From contig NC_066316.1 in assembly GCF_022539315.1 (NCBI RefSeq), forward strand, positions 5,037,501 to 5,101,500: a DNA stretch of 64,000 bases, in the 5' to 3' direction. Below are positions 12,597 to 23,533 of this stretch, piece by piece (the stretch's first letter is position 1; each line of letters begins with the position of its first letter). A program made the position numbers and the translations under genes. The notes below the pieces were generated by a model. That model did no database searches. It was given only the letters and a program-made list of their open reading frames with translations, and was not told the DNA's origin. The DNA comes from Serinus canaria (lineage: Eukaryota; Chordata; Aves; Passeriformes; Fringillidae).

Positions 12597-13315
12597 CTGA
12601 GCATTCAAAACAGAAACAGACACAGCTCCATTATCCTCCCCCTCAAGTGTTTTCCAACATGCATTCAGGCTAATCTACACTCCCAGGATAATCTGCTTTC
12701 AGGGTGTTTCTGTTAGATGTTCCACTACCTGACATCTAGGGTCTTCCTCTGGGGCTGGTTTTCAGACAGAAATATGGACTCGAGTCTGTAAAATCTACTC
12801 TATGTTCTGCCCTAACTCTCTCACTGTTTAGTAAATCATTGATTAACAGCACAACAAGGGGCTGAGGCACTCGCAGCCTATGGAATACCATTTCTATTGA
12901 TTTATTTAAATAATTGGCTATAAACTTTTGCATTAACTTAGAAAAACCATGAGTGTGCTACCATTTATAAAATGCTCTGTGTGTCCAGCACCAAACCTCA
13001 CTCTGCTTTAAAAAAGTCAAAATACATCATTCATGATAAAAAGTCACAGAGAAAGACGAAGATAGAAGCCTCATGATGGTTTGCACCAGAGCAAAGGGGT
13101 GAGCTTGTTCCAATGCCTGACTGGCATAAAGGGTGGGAACCTTAAAAAGTCTCTTTTCCTGTGGGATGAAGCACTGGACATATTTCCCTGCGACCCCAGG
13201 GCTGGTTAACCACAGACTGCCCGCCCTTGCCCAGACCGCCACAGCCCACCAGGGCACAGCCGCAGTGGTGCAGAGCCTCCAGTGCCCCTGATTTACCCGG
13301 GGTGTTAGTGCCCAC
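12597..13315 (-). other. KIZ intron (719 bp)
   Basis: This is AT-rich unique sequence with TTTATTTAAATAATTGGC near 12,901. I see no feature in it. Confidence 0.7.
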
Positions 13316-13451
13316 CTGGCGGTCCTGCTCCTCCTGTCCCAAAGCCAGCAGCTGCTCAAACATCTCTGCCACCTGCTCTGGGAGCTGAACCCGGTGCTGC
13401 TTCAGGAACATGCCATGGTGGCTTAGGAGAGTCCGCAGCTCGTCCGTGTCC
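13316..13451 (-). CDS. KIZ: KIZ coding exon, helical C-terminal region (136 nt)
   Basis: The acceptor GTTTGTTCCTCAG and donor GCCAG/GTGGGC give 136 nt, phase 2 in and phase 0 out. The product includes DTDELRTLLSHHG, then RVQLPEQVAEMFEQLLALG and ends EEQDRQ. It is predicted to be helical, with Leu and Met at heptad-like spacing. Read-through past the donor gives the longer ORF seen here, but the GTGGGC donor keeps phase with the next exon. Confidence 0.87.
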
Positions 13452-14578
13452 CTGAGGAACAAACCCTCAGTGAGACACCCCAGACACACGTGCTGGGAAA
13501 AGCCACCACCCATCTGGTCCTTAATTCCCACTTTTTCTTTTAAAAATGTTAAAGGTGGAAAATGTAGGAAGCCACTTGTGAGTTTTGCAAGACGGGAAGG
13601 GGTGACCACCACCACCACCACCATCATCATCATGCCTGCCCTGTCCTGAGGCTCAGGATCCAAATACACAATCCTGGCCTCACTTACTCCTGGGGGCACA
13701 GCCTGGCACCCACTGCCACAAGCTTGTCTTTTGCTCAGAAAGAATAAAAAAGGAAAAGAAAAAAAGCAACTAAGGTGTCTTTTAATGTAGAAAATCTCAA
13801 TCCTGCAATCCCTTTGTTTGCCAAAGCTGTTTTTTTTCCTGCTGCTCCAGTGAAGTTTCAGAGGAGTGAATTCCAATTAACTCGAGGAGTGTTTGTCCCT
13901 AAGAAACCATTCAGGAGACACAAGGAGCTGTTGGTGCCCGCAGGCGTATCAGCCTTGCAAGAGAGGCAGGTACTGCAGAGAGACCCTTCTGCAGCGCTCA
14001 CAAGTGCCCCGATCCTGCCAGCACTTGAGCACTGCGGAGCCTGCGACAGGGAGGGAGGTCTAGACAGAAGCTAAGCAAGGCAGAATGGAAATTGTTTTCA
14101 TTCCTGGGTTAAAGAGACCTGAAAAAAAAAAAGTAATTCTCACTTGTCCTTGTGGCATATGCAGGGGAAAAAAAAGCCCATTTTGAATAGCTGCACTTTG
14201 TTGTTTTCAAAGGCCACGTGCATCTTCTGTCTCAAACAGAATAATTTCCTTCTCAGAATTACATTTGTCGGCCTTACTTTCAGATCCTGGGAATGGCTAG
14301 CTGAGAAGTGTCTGGAGTTCCTGCAATTCCCTGCCTGCCAGAGAGTGGGAGACACTGTGGACCGGATGAGCTGGGGGGACCCTGGGGCTGCCCTGTGGAG
14401 CAGGAGTCACTACTGGGGAACGGGAGGGAAATAAATGAACTCCTGAATGCTCCCACTGCACTCTGACGGCTCCGTTTGCCAGTGCTGGCCTGGCTGCCTC
14501 AGTGCCAGAGGGGCAGCACAGATCCAGGGCAGAGACAGAGATGTTCCTCAGCCTTGGTGGGTTCTGTGTCCCCCATAC
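13452..14578 (-). other. KIZ intron (1.1 kb)
   Basis: The intron contains a short trinucleotide run of ACC then ATC units (13,606-13,634). Otherwise it is unique, with no recognised element. Confidence 0.7.
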
Positions 14579-14719
14579 CTGGCGTGCTCCTCATCAGCGT
14601 TCTCCAGTGGGAGGCTCCCGCTCCGCAGGCGCTGGGACACAGCCTGGAGCTGCCGCAGCACCACGGCTTCCATCACCTCGACGTCGCCCTGAGCCAGCCC
14701 GCTGGCCCCAGCACAAGCA
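14579..14719 (-). CDS. KIZ: KIZ coding exon, helical C-terminal region (141 nt)
   Basis: The acceptor TTTGTGTTGCAG and donor GCCAG/GTATGG bound 141 nt, phase 2 in and out. It encodes GLAQGD, VEVMEAVVLRQLQAVSQRL and ENADEEHA. The amphipathic pattern fits the helical region before the QLPEQVAEMF segment. Confidence 0.87.
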
Positions 14720-15208
14720 CTGCAACACAAAGCAGGGGGGACAAGCCCTGTGAGCACAGCCTGTCCCAGCCTGGAGACAGGACAGCCAGGGGACAGCCAG
14801 AGGGACAAACAAACATCCGTGGTGCTCTGTGACAGGGAGGTAACACTCAGCACTTGGAATGTACTAGGGGCAGCCACCCAGGGAGAGGGAAGCTGAGCAC
14901 ATCCTTTCCAGTGGCAAGCTGGGGGGCAGGCCTGTTTGGGGCTCCTCTTCCCTAATTCCCGAGGAATCCTCCAATCATCAGCTGCCTGCAAGAGTCTCAG
15001 TCTGTGGAGGCTGTGCATCATTGTCAATAAAGTTACCAGCAATTCCTAATTCTGCACCTAGGGGCCCAGAGCCTGAGGAGGGACAGCAAGGGCGCTCTGC
15101 CACTGGTTTTGGCAACACCCGAGTTCTGGGGATTCCCTTTGCTCTCTTGCTGCATTTACTGTGTTTTTCTGGCACGGGCCGTTTGTTACCCGGGCTGCAC
15201 TCACTCAC

Positions 15209-15343
15209 CTGGGCAGCTCCGCTGTCCCCGAGGGCTGGCCCTGGTACAGTGCCCGGTGCCGGGGGCTCGTCCTCTCCACCAGGCCCTCCAGGAGCTGCAG
15301 CGCCTGGCAGAGCTCCTGGAGCTCGGCCTGCATCCCACCAGAC
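15209..15343 (-). CDS. KIZ: KIZ coding exon, LVERTSPRH segment (135 nt)
   Basis: The acceptor TGTCCATCCTCAG and strong donor CCCAG/GTGAGT bound 135 nt, phase 2 in and out. The product is MQAELQELCQALQLLEG followed by LVERTSPRHRALYQG. The helix followed by a basic LVERTSPRH turn looks like a family-specific motif. It forms one helical block with the two exons downstream. Confidence 0.88.
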
Positions 15344-18300
15344 CTGAGGATGGACAGACAGGGCGGGAGTCACCGACGACATGTGACAGGGCTCGTCAGC
15401 GCATTCCCATCGCACCCCTTGGGAAAATAAACAGCTCCGTTTGAGCTTTCCAAAGCCAACGGCAAGAACCACGGTCCCGAGCTCTGTAGGAAGGGGTAGG
15501 GGTGGGGAACACACGAGCAAACAAACCATCCAAAAATCAGCCCGGGCTGAGCCGCTGCATGGAAATCACCCCCGTGCCGAGCACTTTAATTCCTTCACCT
15601 CCACAAGCGAAACAAATCTGGTGACCACCTACAGGTATGGGGACAGCCCTGGAACCTCAGAGGGGTTTTGATGAAGCTGCACCTCTATAATGATGCAAAT
15701 GAGGACTTAACCACTGAAACAATGCGGCGGGCTAATCCCGGGACAGAGGTGTAAATGGCTATTCAGGTCCCCGGCTGCCTCTTTGTGGGGCTCCCAGCCC
15801 AGGTCTCGCCAGCAATGAACACCGCAGCTGGGGCAAAAGAGAGTTTTCTTTCTTTCTTTCCCCCACATGCAGGAGCTGACATGTTTCCACAGTTAACCCT
15901 GGCTTACTCCGCCTCCAGGGAGAAGCTCTGTGCACAAAAACTTGCAGCGTTTGCACACTCGTGCTGAGCTGTGCCCAAAGCTGTGTTTTCCCTCCGAGTG
16001 TTGGGCAACAGTGAACAATTAAGTGGGGGCTGCTGTGTCTTTAGTCGAGTTTCCTAGACATTTAATAAGCAAAACAATGCCCGGGAGATCACATAGGCAG
16101 TTAAACAGTGCTTTCTCTTTTCCCCCAGCCTTACAAACCCTGTATTCCAGCGGCCGGCTCGTTTCCCATTGTTTTCCTCCCGCTGGGTGGTCCTTCCAGG
16201 GTGCCACTCGAGAGGGATACAATAATAAAAAGGGAAGGGGAAGGAAGGGACACCAACATAAAGAAAAACAAAATGTATGACAATCTGCAGCAGGCTACGG
16301 ATCAGAGGTCAGCAAACAAGAGGTCCTTCTCTTTTACAGGTTGCTTCCTGGAAACAGTCTGATTAAGCTGACAGCTTGAATTATGTGTTACATTTTGTAA
16401 TGCACAATCCATCTGTGCTAAGTCCTCCTCAATGCAGCTGAAGCAGCACAGGCATTAGCTCTGCCTTTTTCCACCCCCTCAGCTCAGGCCTTAAAATAGT
16501 CATCATCTTTCTCCACACTAATTCTCAGAGACCCTCTCCCCCCGCCTCCCACCCCCCGGGTTTAAGCCCTCAAAGAAAGGGCTGGGTGCTGCAGGGAATG
16601 GTAAGAGGACACGGAGCCTTTCCCCTTGGATCAGCAGCTCCATGGGAGGGGACACCAGGAGCCTTCATGAGCCCCCGTGGTGCCAGGGGGCTGCTGATAG
16701 GAAACTCATCCCAGGCTCTTCCCCTGGGCTGGGTGTGAGAAGGCAGGGGAGCAGCCCCTGATCCTTTGGAACACTGTCCAACAATCACCACAATCACCAA
16801 TTCTGATAACTGAGGCAACAAAGCTGCAGCACCCTCCTGTGACCTGCAACAAGATGGAAACCTTCTGCTCAATCACCTTTCCCAACAACACCTCCCTTTC
16901 CTGACTGCAAAGAAAAGGGAGGAAAAAAACCAAAACTCCTTAAAAAACAGAGACTGGCATCTCTGCAGTAAGACAGGAGAAGCATTTGCTCTAAAGATAA
17001 AAATTTGTGGCCTCCTGGCACACAACAAGGACTGGTTTTGCCTCTGGAGTCAGCCATGGTCTCTGCATCTTTCAACACCATCCCTTGTACTCATTTCAGA
17101 AAATTCACCAAAAGTGTATGAACAATGCTTCCTTCTGATGCCACAGTGACACTGCTGCAGTGGGAGAGTCCAAGTTACAGATATTTCAACTAAAGGCAAC
17201 AAATACACAGAATTTGGCGAATTTCAGCACATTTCTTCAGCCAGCACAGGAATTTTGCAAGAGAAAACCACGGGGACTGGAAGGACATCACACGTTGTGA
17301 ATCCCTGGTGTGACAGAACAGAGGAAGCTGTATCCCATACTTTGTGTAACATGTACAATTGAAATTCATGCACTAATCAGCTGCAAGCTTTTCCACAAGA
17401 TTTTTGGCCAATTAATTTTGCAAGGCTCGAGTGTGCACGCTGCATTCCAGGTGCCTTGCAAAGCCCACCTGGCTGTAAGCACAACAAGGGAACGGCTCCT
17501 GCTGGTGGATCTGCCTTTTCATTTCCAGGTAAAGCAAATTAAAACCTGTATCTTTTCTGCAGCACCAGCAAACAGTGGTGATCCCACTTCCATGGCCTTG
17601 AGAAGCAAAGGCATTCAGCTTGGCACAACGGGAGGAGAGCTCTGTGCTGCGGTTCCAGCCGTGCACTGGGGACAATGCAGGTGCTCAAACCTTGTGCATT
17701 AATTTCCCCGGGCCTCAAGAGCTGCTCCGTGTCTCATCAGGCACTGCACAGCAAGGCCTTGCAGGGGAGGGAACACAAGGTTAAGCTGCTGGTGCTGGGG
17801 TCGGCTCTGACTCCTCTCACAGAGACAGGCACTGGTGCTCTTGCCTGCTCTGCTGTGATTAACAGGTGGGATACAAAGGGAGGACGGGGGAAAGCTTTTT
17901 ACATGTAAATCAGATGATGTTTCCATAGTGAGCAACAGCCCGATGCAAATAGGAAAGGATAAAGTTACAGAAGTTTCTGCCATGGCCCCATTTCTGCTCA
18001 GGTGTCAAGACCCAAACCAGCACTGACATCAGCATCACCACAACATGCCCAGGAACAGAATTAACAGATTTAACAACCAAGATGGGAAAACCACACCAAC
18101 TGGAAGAAGAGAACTCCTTCTGCAAGAGCACTTGTTCTCCAGGGGTAAAAGCACTGTTTCCTTTGCACGACATCCCACTACAGACCTGCCAGTCCTCCTG
18201 GGTGAACTGGGCCAGCTCTGGGGACCATCTTGCCGTGAGCACTGCCCCACCAAGACAGGGATGCACTTCCCTGTCTCATGAGGGCGTTGCGGGGCTGAAA

Positions 18301-18674
18301 ATCCTGCCGTGAGGATTTAGCCCGATGCTCTGGTGCTGCATTTGCTGGCCACAAAATCCTGCAGCAGAGGATGGGCCCTGTGTCTGCAGCGCACTGTCCT
18401 CGTCCTCTCTTACTCTATTTCCAAACAAAATGTTCAACCAGTGGAAGTTTTACCAAGTAGAATTCCAAGACTGGAGTAAGATTTCTGTACATTTAAAGAA
18501 CATCATCTGCATTTTAGTAACAAATCCTTCACTTGCCAGTTCTGACCCCACTGAGGTGCCCGAAGTCCCTGAATGCCCAGGGCAGGTGCAAGGTACTAAA
18601 GGACAGGGGAGAACATGGTGTGAGCTTCAGTGCCCTGACCAGCCCAGCTGACCCAGGAAACAGGGAGGTGGTAC
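15344..18674 (-). other. KIZ intron of 3.3 kb
   Basis: 15,530-16,130 has enhancer-like AT-rich stretches. An ORF with a good acceptor (CCTTTTCTTTGCAG ahead of 16,902) encodes QEREVLLGKVIEQKV but has no phase-compatible donor, so I do not call it an exon. No transposon is recognised. Confidence 0.65.
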
Positions 18675-18891
18675 CTGTGGGGTGCTGAGCTGTCCAAGGG
18701 CTCCTCCTGGGCCGCAGGAGGGTTTGGTGGAGGCAGCAGGGAGCACTCTGGAGCCCGGGCATCCCTGCCCTGCTCCTGCCGCAGGCTGGGAATGCTTGGC
18801 CTCTCCTCCTCCTCAGCACCAGCAGGGACCAGGAGCTTGGCACTGCTGCCTTCCCTGTGAGCCCACCAGCTGCTCAGGCTAGGCTTTGCCC
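18675..18891 (-). CDS. KIZ: KIZ coding exon, acidic/Pro-rich middle region (217 nt)
   Basis: The acceptor GTTATTACAG and donor CACAG/GTACCA bound 217 nt, phase 1 in and phase 2 out. The product begins AKPSLSSWWAHREGSSAKLL, has a Glu cluster (AEEEERPSIPSLRQEQ) and a Pro-rich end (LLPPPNPPAAQEEP). The SSWWAHRE stretch resembles a conserved motif of mammalian kizuna. The exon is probably disordered apart from that motif. Confidence 0.86.
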
Positions 18892-19736
18892 CTGTAATAA
18901 CAATAAAAAATAATCCATCAAAGATATAAAACCTGTAATTATTCTTCAGAGTAGCTCACAGTGTAGGGACTGAAATCAAGCTTACATACATTGTTCACCC
19001 TGTGTAAGAGAGCATCCATCCATCCATCCATCCATCCATCCATCCATCCATCCATCCATCCATCCATCCATCCATCCATCCATCCATCCATCCAGCCATC
19101 CATCCATCCATCCATCCATCCATCCATCCATCCATCCATCCATCCATCCATCCATCCATCCATCCATCCACCCACCCACCCACCCACCCACCCCTCTTTT
19201 TCTGTGGGCTTCCCTGCCTTCAGCCCCTGTCCTTCCACACTCCTCTCACAAGGGGGAGTCCAGAGAGGCTGCAGCCTTTGGGGTTTGGGAACAAACCAGG
19301 CACTTCTCAGAAACTGCCTCGGCACAGAGACCAGCTACCTGACCAAATCAGCTGTGGGGGAATCAACCAGCTATTGTGCACCTGCTCTGAGGGAGAAGGC
19401 AATCAGACTGTCCCAGAAGTGACTCCTCTGGTGAAGCAGTTTCACATTACACTGCTTCACACGAGGCTCAGACAACCCAGGGCCTCTGTGGGCACAGCAG
19501 TGAAGAAATCTTCCCTCACAGTGCCCCTGACCAGGATCAGCACCCAGTGCATCCTTCCCTGTCCTGCTGAGCAGCCTGGGAGGAAATGGAGCCAAAAGAA
19601 GAAAGGAACAAAGAGAGAAAAAAGGAGTAAGAGCCACCACACCCCAAGCCCAGTGCCAGAGGGGCAGGAGGAGCAGCAGCTGTGGGCAGGCTCTGCCTGG
19701 GGTGGAGGCATATAGGGACACACACCACTGCCATAC
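18892..19736 (-). other. KIZ intron (845 bp) carrying a tetranucleotide satellite
   Basis: This intron is dominated by the CATC repeat at 19,013-19,193. The rest is unique. Confidence 0.75.
19013..19193. repeat. Long tetranucleotide microsatellite (CATC)n then (CACC)n
   Basis: This is about 181 bp of nearly pure CATC units, with a single interruption (CAGC) near 19,094, passing into CACC units for the last 24 bp. The minus-strand reading yields GGWMD-like ORFs that are artefacts of the repeat. It lies in a KIZ intron about 120 bp from an exon. Confidence 0.97.
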
Positions 19737-20052
19737 CTGGAACACTTCCTGGCCTCAGGAGGGCTGCTTTGGCACCAGAAGCTGAGGTGAGCTGCTCAGA
19801 GCCTTCCTCACTGGCAGCCAGGTCCCCGTGTCCCGCTGCTCCCTCCTCACTCTCTCCATCAGCGCTGCCGGTGTCGGGACCGAGCCCATCAGGGGATGGG
19901 GAGAGCAGAGGGGGCTCCTGCTGAGAGCCCAAACCTCCTGTGGCCAAGGCTGCTGATGTGGGGCAGCCCAGCAAGGCTGCTGCTGGATAGCCCACTTCTC
20001 CTGGCACGGCTGCATTGGTGCCAATTCCCACCTGTCCTCCGGCCTGCAGCAC
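19737..20052 (-). CDS. KIZ: KIZ coding exon, long low-complexity middle exon (316 nt)
   Basis: The acceptor CACTGTGTGTTTCAG and donor CCAG/GTATGG bound the largest exon, 316 nt, phase 0 in and phase 1 out. It starts VLQAGGQVGIGTNAAVPGEV and continues through Ala/Gly/Ser/Pro-rich acidic sequence (DGLGPDTGSADGESEE). Expected to be disordered. Any PLK1 phosphosite equivalent to the mammalian one could lie in this or the next exon, but I cannot place it. Confidence 0.86.
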
Positions 20053-23000
20053 CTGAAACACACAGTGGGACATGGCTGAAGGAGACAGACAGGAGACAAA
20101 CTGTGTGTGGCAGCTTCTTCAGGGTGGTATGCTGGGCTCTGAAAAGTGTCACAGAATTCAAGACTTTGCTGTAGCATTATTACACAACCCCTGGCACACA
20201 GAGTGTGAAATGAGGGCCCAGGCCTGCATTAAAGCTCCATGAGCCAAAACATCCGATGGCAGAAGCTGCCTGCACCCCCAGCCCAGCCAAAAGGGACCCC
20301 CACACACCAAGCACTCAAACCCATCTAAATGGTGACTGGATTTTACAGAATCAAACCTTTGGGATTAGGATCCTACATAGGTTTGGAGACCCTGGACCAA
20401 AGCACCACATTTAGAGTTGCCCACAAGGCTCAGAGGAACCATCGTGTTCCATGTGTGAATAACTCAGCAGATCCAGCTTCCCTCACACCACAGAACGAGG
20501 CAAAACTCAGTTTCACTGTCTGCCTCCTGCTCTTCCCATGGCAGTGACATGGCCTTTCCCACCAGGTGACATGGGACATGGAGCAGACACATTTTGAATG
20601 GCTCTTTCCTCTGAGGACTGTTGAACTTGCACAAAACCAGCTCCAGGCTACAACCACTCTGCTGCTAAATCCCTTTGTTTTAACACTTGCCTTTTCTCCT
20701 TTGCAAACCTACTCAAGCAGGACAATTTAGGAGGAGTGGCTGCTGTAGGGTCATGGCCAGCTTGTGCAAAGCCAAAATTAGCCACCGTAATGCCACTGTT
20801 CACACTGAGCAGAGCTTCCTCTCCAGCCCCAAATTCCAGCAGCACAATTTGCAGTCACCTCCACACCTCTCCCATCTCTTTCACTGCCTGACCTCTTCCT
20901 CCCACACCAAGTCAGCTGCCAAGCCCAGTTGAAAGGAAACAAAGGCATCTTGTCTGCTCTGTGACTAAGGTTCCTTAAAAAAGCTCAAATTCCATGTAAC
21001 AAGGAGCAGAACAAAAAGCCATGAAGTCATTTTAAGCAGTAGTAAAGGTTTGCCACTCAGATTAAGTTCACAGCTTATTCCATCAGCACTGCTCTCAGGT
21101 TCCTCCTAATTACTTCTCAGGCGTGGGATTTGGTGCTTTCAAATGCCTCCTGCCAGTCCTGCACGGTGTTGGCAGCTCCTGGACGCAGTGTTCCAAAACA
21201 AATGGATTTCAAACAGGCACAGGCACAGCACATTCCTATCAATCCCTTTCCCCGGAAAGGGACTCTGCCACCCACAGGTGTTCCTGGGAGGTTCCAGCAT
21301 ACCCAAGTCCAAAAATCTTCTGAAGGCTCCAAGGAAGGGATTCCAAGCTGACTTCCCAGCACAGAGGATCCAGGAGCCTGGGCTGTACAGCTCTGCCAGC
21401 TGGGAAGGAGCTCTTCAGTGTGGGACTTCTGAACTTCAAGACTCCCCTTCACACTGGGAGCCCAAAAGGGCACATTTCCCATGGCTCAGGAACGTGCCAG
21501 GCATTCCTGAAGGTGTTTCAGCACTGGGATACTGCCCATCTGTAGAAGGCTGGTTCTGGGATTGCCCTCCTGGGTCCTCAAGGCCCAGAGGTGACCCCCC
21601 CAAGATGTCACTGAGGAAGTCATCACACAGTCACTGCACCCCAACCAGCCTGAAGGAAGCCACCCCTATCCCAGGGCTGGGAAATAAAACCAGTTCCACA
21701 AGGTGTATCCCGGACATCCCATGTGCTGACTGCACACTCGCTGTGACTGACTCTGTGCCACATCACTGAGAACAAACTCCTGTGCTTTGGACAGAAGAGC
21801 CAGCACATTTGAAGAAAAAAAAAAAAAAAAAAAACAAACAGAATTAAGAGCTGAAACACACCCCAGGGACATGGCAAAAATGCACAATGTATCCGAAGTT
21901 ACCTCTGTTTCCTAGGAGGGAGATGAGGAGGAGGAGGAGGAGGAAGAGGATGGGGGATTAAGGAATCCACAATCCACTCCATTATTATACACAAATTGAC
22001 ATTTTTGGGTACACACCACACTGCCACAGTGCCAAAAACCTGCCCACTGTTTTTCAACCCTCAAGTCACAGCACAAGCTTTTGATGCTCTAGTACTGATG
22101 ACAACTTTTCCATCAGCTGGAAATCCCATCTCCCACACTGCTTGCCCTAATTGGACAGCTCACATTCCAAAACAAACTCGCCTTTTCCCACAACACCTCC
22201 CAGTTCAAACCACAATTTGCACCCCACCACAGGCCTGCCTATATAGGTCAAGGCTGCTAGGCTTCACTGCTTTGTGTATTACAGTTTAAAGAACGCTCTA
22301 AATTCAAGGTTTTTAACTTTTTAATCTATGGGGAAAACTTCCTATAAACTCAGATTAACGACTGCTAATGCACTGAAGAAAGGAAACCAAAAACCTTCCT
22401 CCTACTATAAAAACAAAATAGTGTGGCCTCTGTTTCTTTTCTGATAAGAGTCTTAAATACCAAACATTTAACTGCATAATAACATTCCCTGGCAGCCAGC
22501 AGCCTGCTTAGCAGATACATAAAGCAGGTAAAAGGGGAAAAAGTTAATTTCTTGGCTGAATGATTCCATCGGTAGCTATAGGGCAAACTAGAAAGTCTTT
22601 TAGTAAAGTAGCAGTTGATTCTTCTATCAATCTGCAGCACACACACTCTTCCAAGGAATGCATTAAATATGAAAATCATATCCCGTTATCATCTGTTCCC
22701 AGCTTTCAGCCCAGTAAGCTTTCCTTAATGAATGCTGTAGCCTAAGGGACGCGCGTGCTGCCGGCTCCTCGGAATAATGGAGTGATGCTCCCGTCCTGCC
22801 TATTCCGGCGCCGCCTGGCTGAGGGGCTTCCACACACAGTCACAAGTGACTACTCTTGCCAGCATGCTCCAAGTTATTACAAGATGTTTTTAGACATTTC
22901 ATCTAAAAGAGCTTTGCTGCTTTTAGTGGAGAAAACAGCTCTGGTCTTGAACTGTATCATTTATATGGAGATAGGAGGAGGGATTAGGAGCCTGCATTAC

Positions 23001-23440
23001 TGCAGATATATGGCAGCAGATATTTAAGTATTCCTTGTCAGTCTTTTTGTCTGTTCCTTAGATATGCAATCTCCTTCTGCTCCTTCCGAGGAAAGGTCAA
23101 AACACACAAAATTATAAACACAGCACACGGCTCCTCAGCTGCAGCTCTGCAAATATCCCTCATTAGGAACATTTCCTCCTCGGTCACGACCATCTCCACA
23201 CCATCCAGCACAGGAATTATAAAAGCCAACAAGAAGACGTGCGCAAACAGTCAGAGGTATTTTTTTTAATTCCGGCTCTCTGGATGAAACTATTGCACTT
23301 TTTGCCCAGGTGGTTCTCCTTCTCCCAGGTGCTACACACAATTTCACACTGCACGTGCCAGCACCGCGATCCCCACGGAAAGGCTGCGCAACTCCGAGGA
23401 GAGCACGGCCTTGGAATAAATCCCATTTCCCCCCCATTAC
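20053..23440 (-). other. KIZ intron of 3.4 kb
   Basis: The intron contains poly(A) (21,813-21,833), an AGG-rich tract (21,914-21,955) beside a possible 9-nt microexon (21,903-21,911), and an AT-rich block from 22,370 to 23,040. Any extra exon here must be phase 0/0. Confidence 0.65.
22370..23040. promoter_or_regulatory. Enhancer-like block in a KIZ intron
   Basis: This is repeat-free sequence with motif-rich stretches (CGACTGCTAATGCACTG, TTTATATGGAGATAGG, CAGATATATGGCAGCAG). No ORF or repeat explains it. Conservation is inferred from appearance. Confidence 0.3.
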
Positions 23441-23533
23441 CTGTTTGCTGGGTCCTTCCTTCTTGTCACCTCCTGCTGACAAGCTGCCCTCTCGAAGGGA
23501 TAACAGGTTTTTAATTTCCCTTCCATACCGCTC
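23441..23533 (-). CDS. KIZ: KIZ coding exon at the end of the coiled-coil region (93 nt)
   Basis: The acceptor GTTCCCTTTTAG and donor AACAG/GTAATG bound exactly 31 codons, phase 0 in and out. It encodes ERYGREIKNLLSLREGSL then SAGGDKKEGPSKQ. The EIKNLL helix with a Lys-rich tail matches the end of the N-terminal coiled coil in kizuna. Confidence 0.9.

Noticed and set aside
11800..12600. 266-codon plus-strand ORF
   Set aside because: It runs antisense over the KIZ exon at 12,452-12,596 and through intron, with no recognisable protein features.
16706..16933. Possible KIZ exon encoding QEREVLLGKVIEQKV
   Set aside because: It has a strong acceptor, but no donor gives the phase needed to join the flanking exons at 18,675 and 15,343.
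18939..19422. Long ORFs with GGWMD or HPSI repeats on both strands
   Set aside because: They are translations of the CATC microsatellite, open in all frames, and lie in a KIZ intron.
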